Shown: positions 15,801 to 16,000 of the stretch, piece by piece
Layout of the letters: each line of letters starts with the position of its first letter
How positions within the stretch are numbered: position 1 is the first letter of the stretch
Source of the DNA: Alphaproteobacteria bacterium
Lineage (GTDB): Bacteria; Pseudomonadota; Alphaproteobacteria; UBA2136; UBA6156
DNA length: 16,000 nucleotides
Direction: 5' to 3'
NCBI GenBank assembly: GCA_027490875.1
Contig: JAIXXE010000156.1
Coordinates: 1 to 16,000 of the forward strand
Made by a program: the position numbers and the translations under genes
Notes under the pieces: generated by a model
The model's input: the letters and a program-made list of their open reading frames with translations, nothing else
What the model was told of the DNA's origin: nothing
The model's database searches: none

Positions 15801-16000
15801 GAAAGGAGGTGATCCAGGCGCACGTTCCCGTACGCCTACCTTGTTATGACTTAGCCCCAATCAATGGTTGTACCGTGGGCGGCTGCCTCCCTTGCGGGTT
15901 AGCGCACCGACTTAAGGTATCCCCATCTTTCATGGCTTGACAGGCGGTGTGTACAAGACCCGGGAACTGTATTCACCGCGGCATGGCTGATCCGCGATTA
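15801..16000 (-). rRNA. rrs: 16S ribosomal RNA, 3' end (5' part beyond window edge)
   Basis: This is the last 200 or so bases of the small-subunit rRNA, covering h43 (part), h28 3' strand, h44 and h45, and ending with GGATCACCTCCTTTC. The anti-Shine-Dalgarno CCTCC is intact. The stretch GCTAACC...GGGAGGCAGCC...CCACGGTA is alphaproteobacterial in style. In E. coli numbering it differs from nearly universal sequence at C1404 to U, C1409 to A, A1410 to G, U1490 to C, G1491 to U and G1497 to A. The six changes form three restored pairs. A1408, A1492, A1493, G1494, U1495 and C1407 are unchanged. h45 keeps its GGAA loop, with two flipped pairs. One extra base interrupts the conserved GTGAATACGTTCCC (reading ATACAGTTCCC). 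There is no 23S gene or tRNA after it; the mature end is placed by analogy. Confidence 0.98.

Noticed and set aside
1..16000. CRISPR arrays, insertion sequences, integrases, attachment sites, defence genes
   Set aside because: No regularly spaced repeats, transposase or recombinase motifs or terminal inverted repeats were seen on either strand.

Overview
The window looks like chromosomal DNA of an alphaproteobacterium with the standard bacterial genetic code (TAA, TGA and TAG all end plausible genes). Two signs support this. The 3' end of a 16S rRNA gene at the right edge has alphaproteobacterial sequence style but is clearly divergent. The sdhE-mfd pair divergent from recG at the left is an arrangement I know from alphaproteobacteria. 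The housekeeping genes at the left look GC-rich, and the polysaccharide genes at 11.1-15.6 kb look lower in GC. Coding density is very high, with overlapping or abutting neighbours and no gap above 300 bases without a gene.

Layout. (1) 1-5125, DNA repair: mfd (minus, C-terminus cut by the left edge) is translationally coupled to sdhE, and recG diverges from them. (2) 5127-7429, plus strand: a GMC-type FAD oxidoreductase and an extended-SDR NAD(P) oxidoreductase are packed directly behind recG and overlap each other by 4 bases. (3) 7421-8787, minus strand: a DMT/EamA-like transporter and an unrecognised small membrane protein. (4) 8895-11078: galE (minus) and a GT4 glycosyltransferase (plus) diverge from a short region carrying facing -35-like boxes. 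(5) 11075-15603, minus strand: a tight operon in the order wzx-like flippase, O-antigen ligase/polymerase, GT2 and GT4 glycosyltransferases. (6) 15721-16000: a strong intrinsic terminator and the last 200 bases of a 16S rRNA gene on the minus strand.

How the genes work together. Regions 4 and 5 form a surface-polysaccharide locus. GalE supplies UDP-galactose, the three glycosyltransferases assemble a lipid-linked oligosaccharide, the Wzx-type protein flips it, and the ExoQ/WaaL/Wzy-type protein polymerises or ligates it. The GMC/SDR pair may modify a sugar or lipid precursor, but this is not demonstrated. No initiating phosphoglycosyltransferase lies in the window.

The most notable signal is in the 16S rRNA. 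The gene is not followed by a 16S-23S spacer: a terminator lies 54 bases after its 3' end and the wzx operon follows on the same strand, so it is unlinked from 23S. Its decoding-centre helix (h44) and terminal helix (h45) carry paired changes at positions normally almost invariant (1404/1497, 1409/1491, 1410/1490 and others). Each keeps Watson-Crick pairing, which points to a functional, long-diverged ribosome rather than a pseudogene. The changes fall within standard 16S PCR primer sites.
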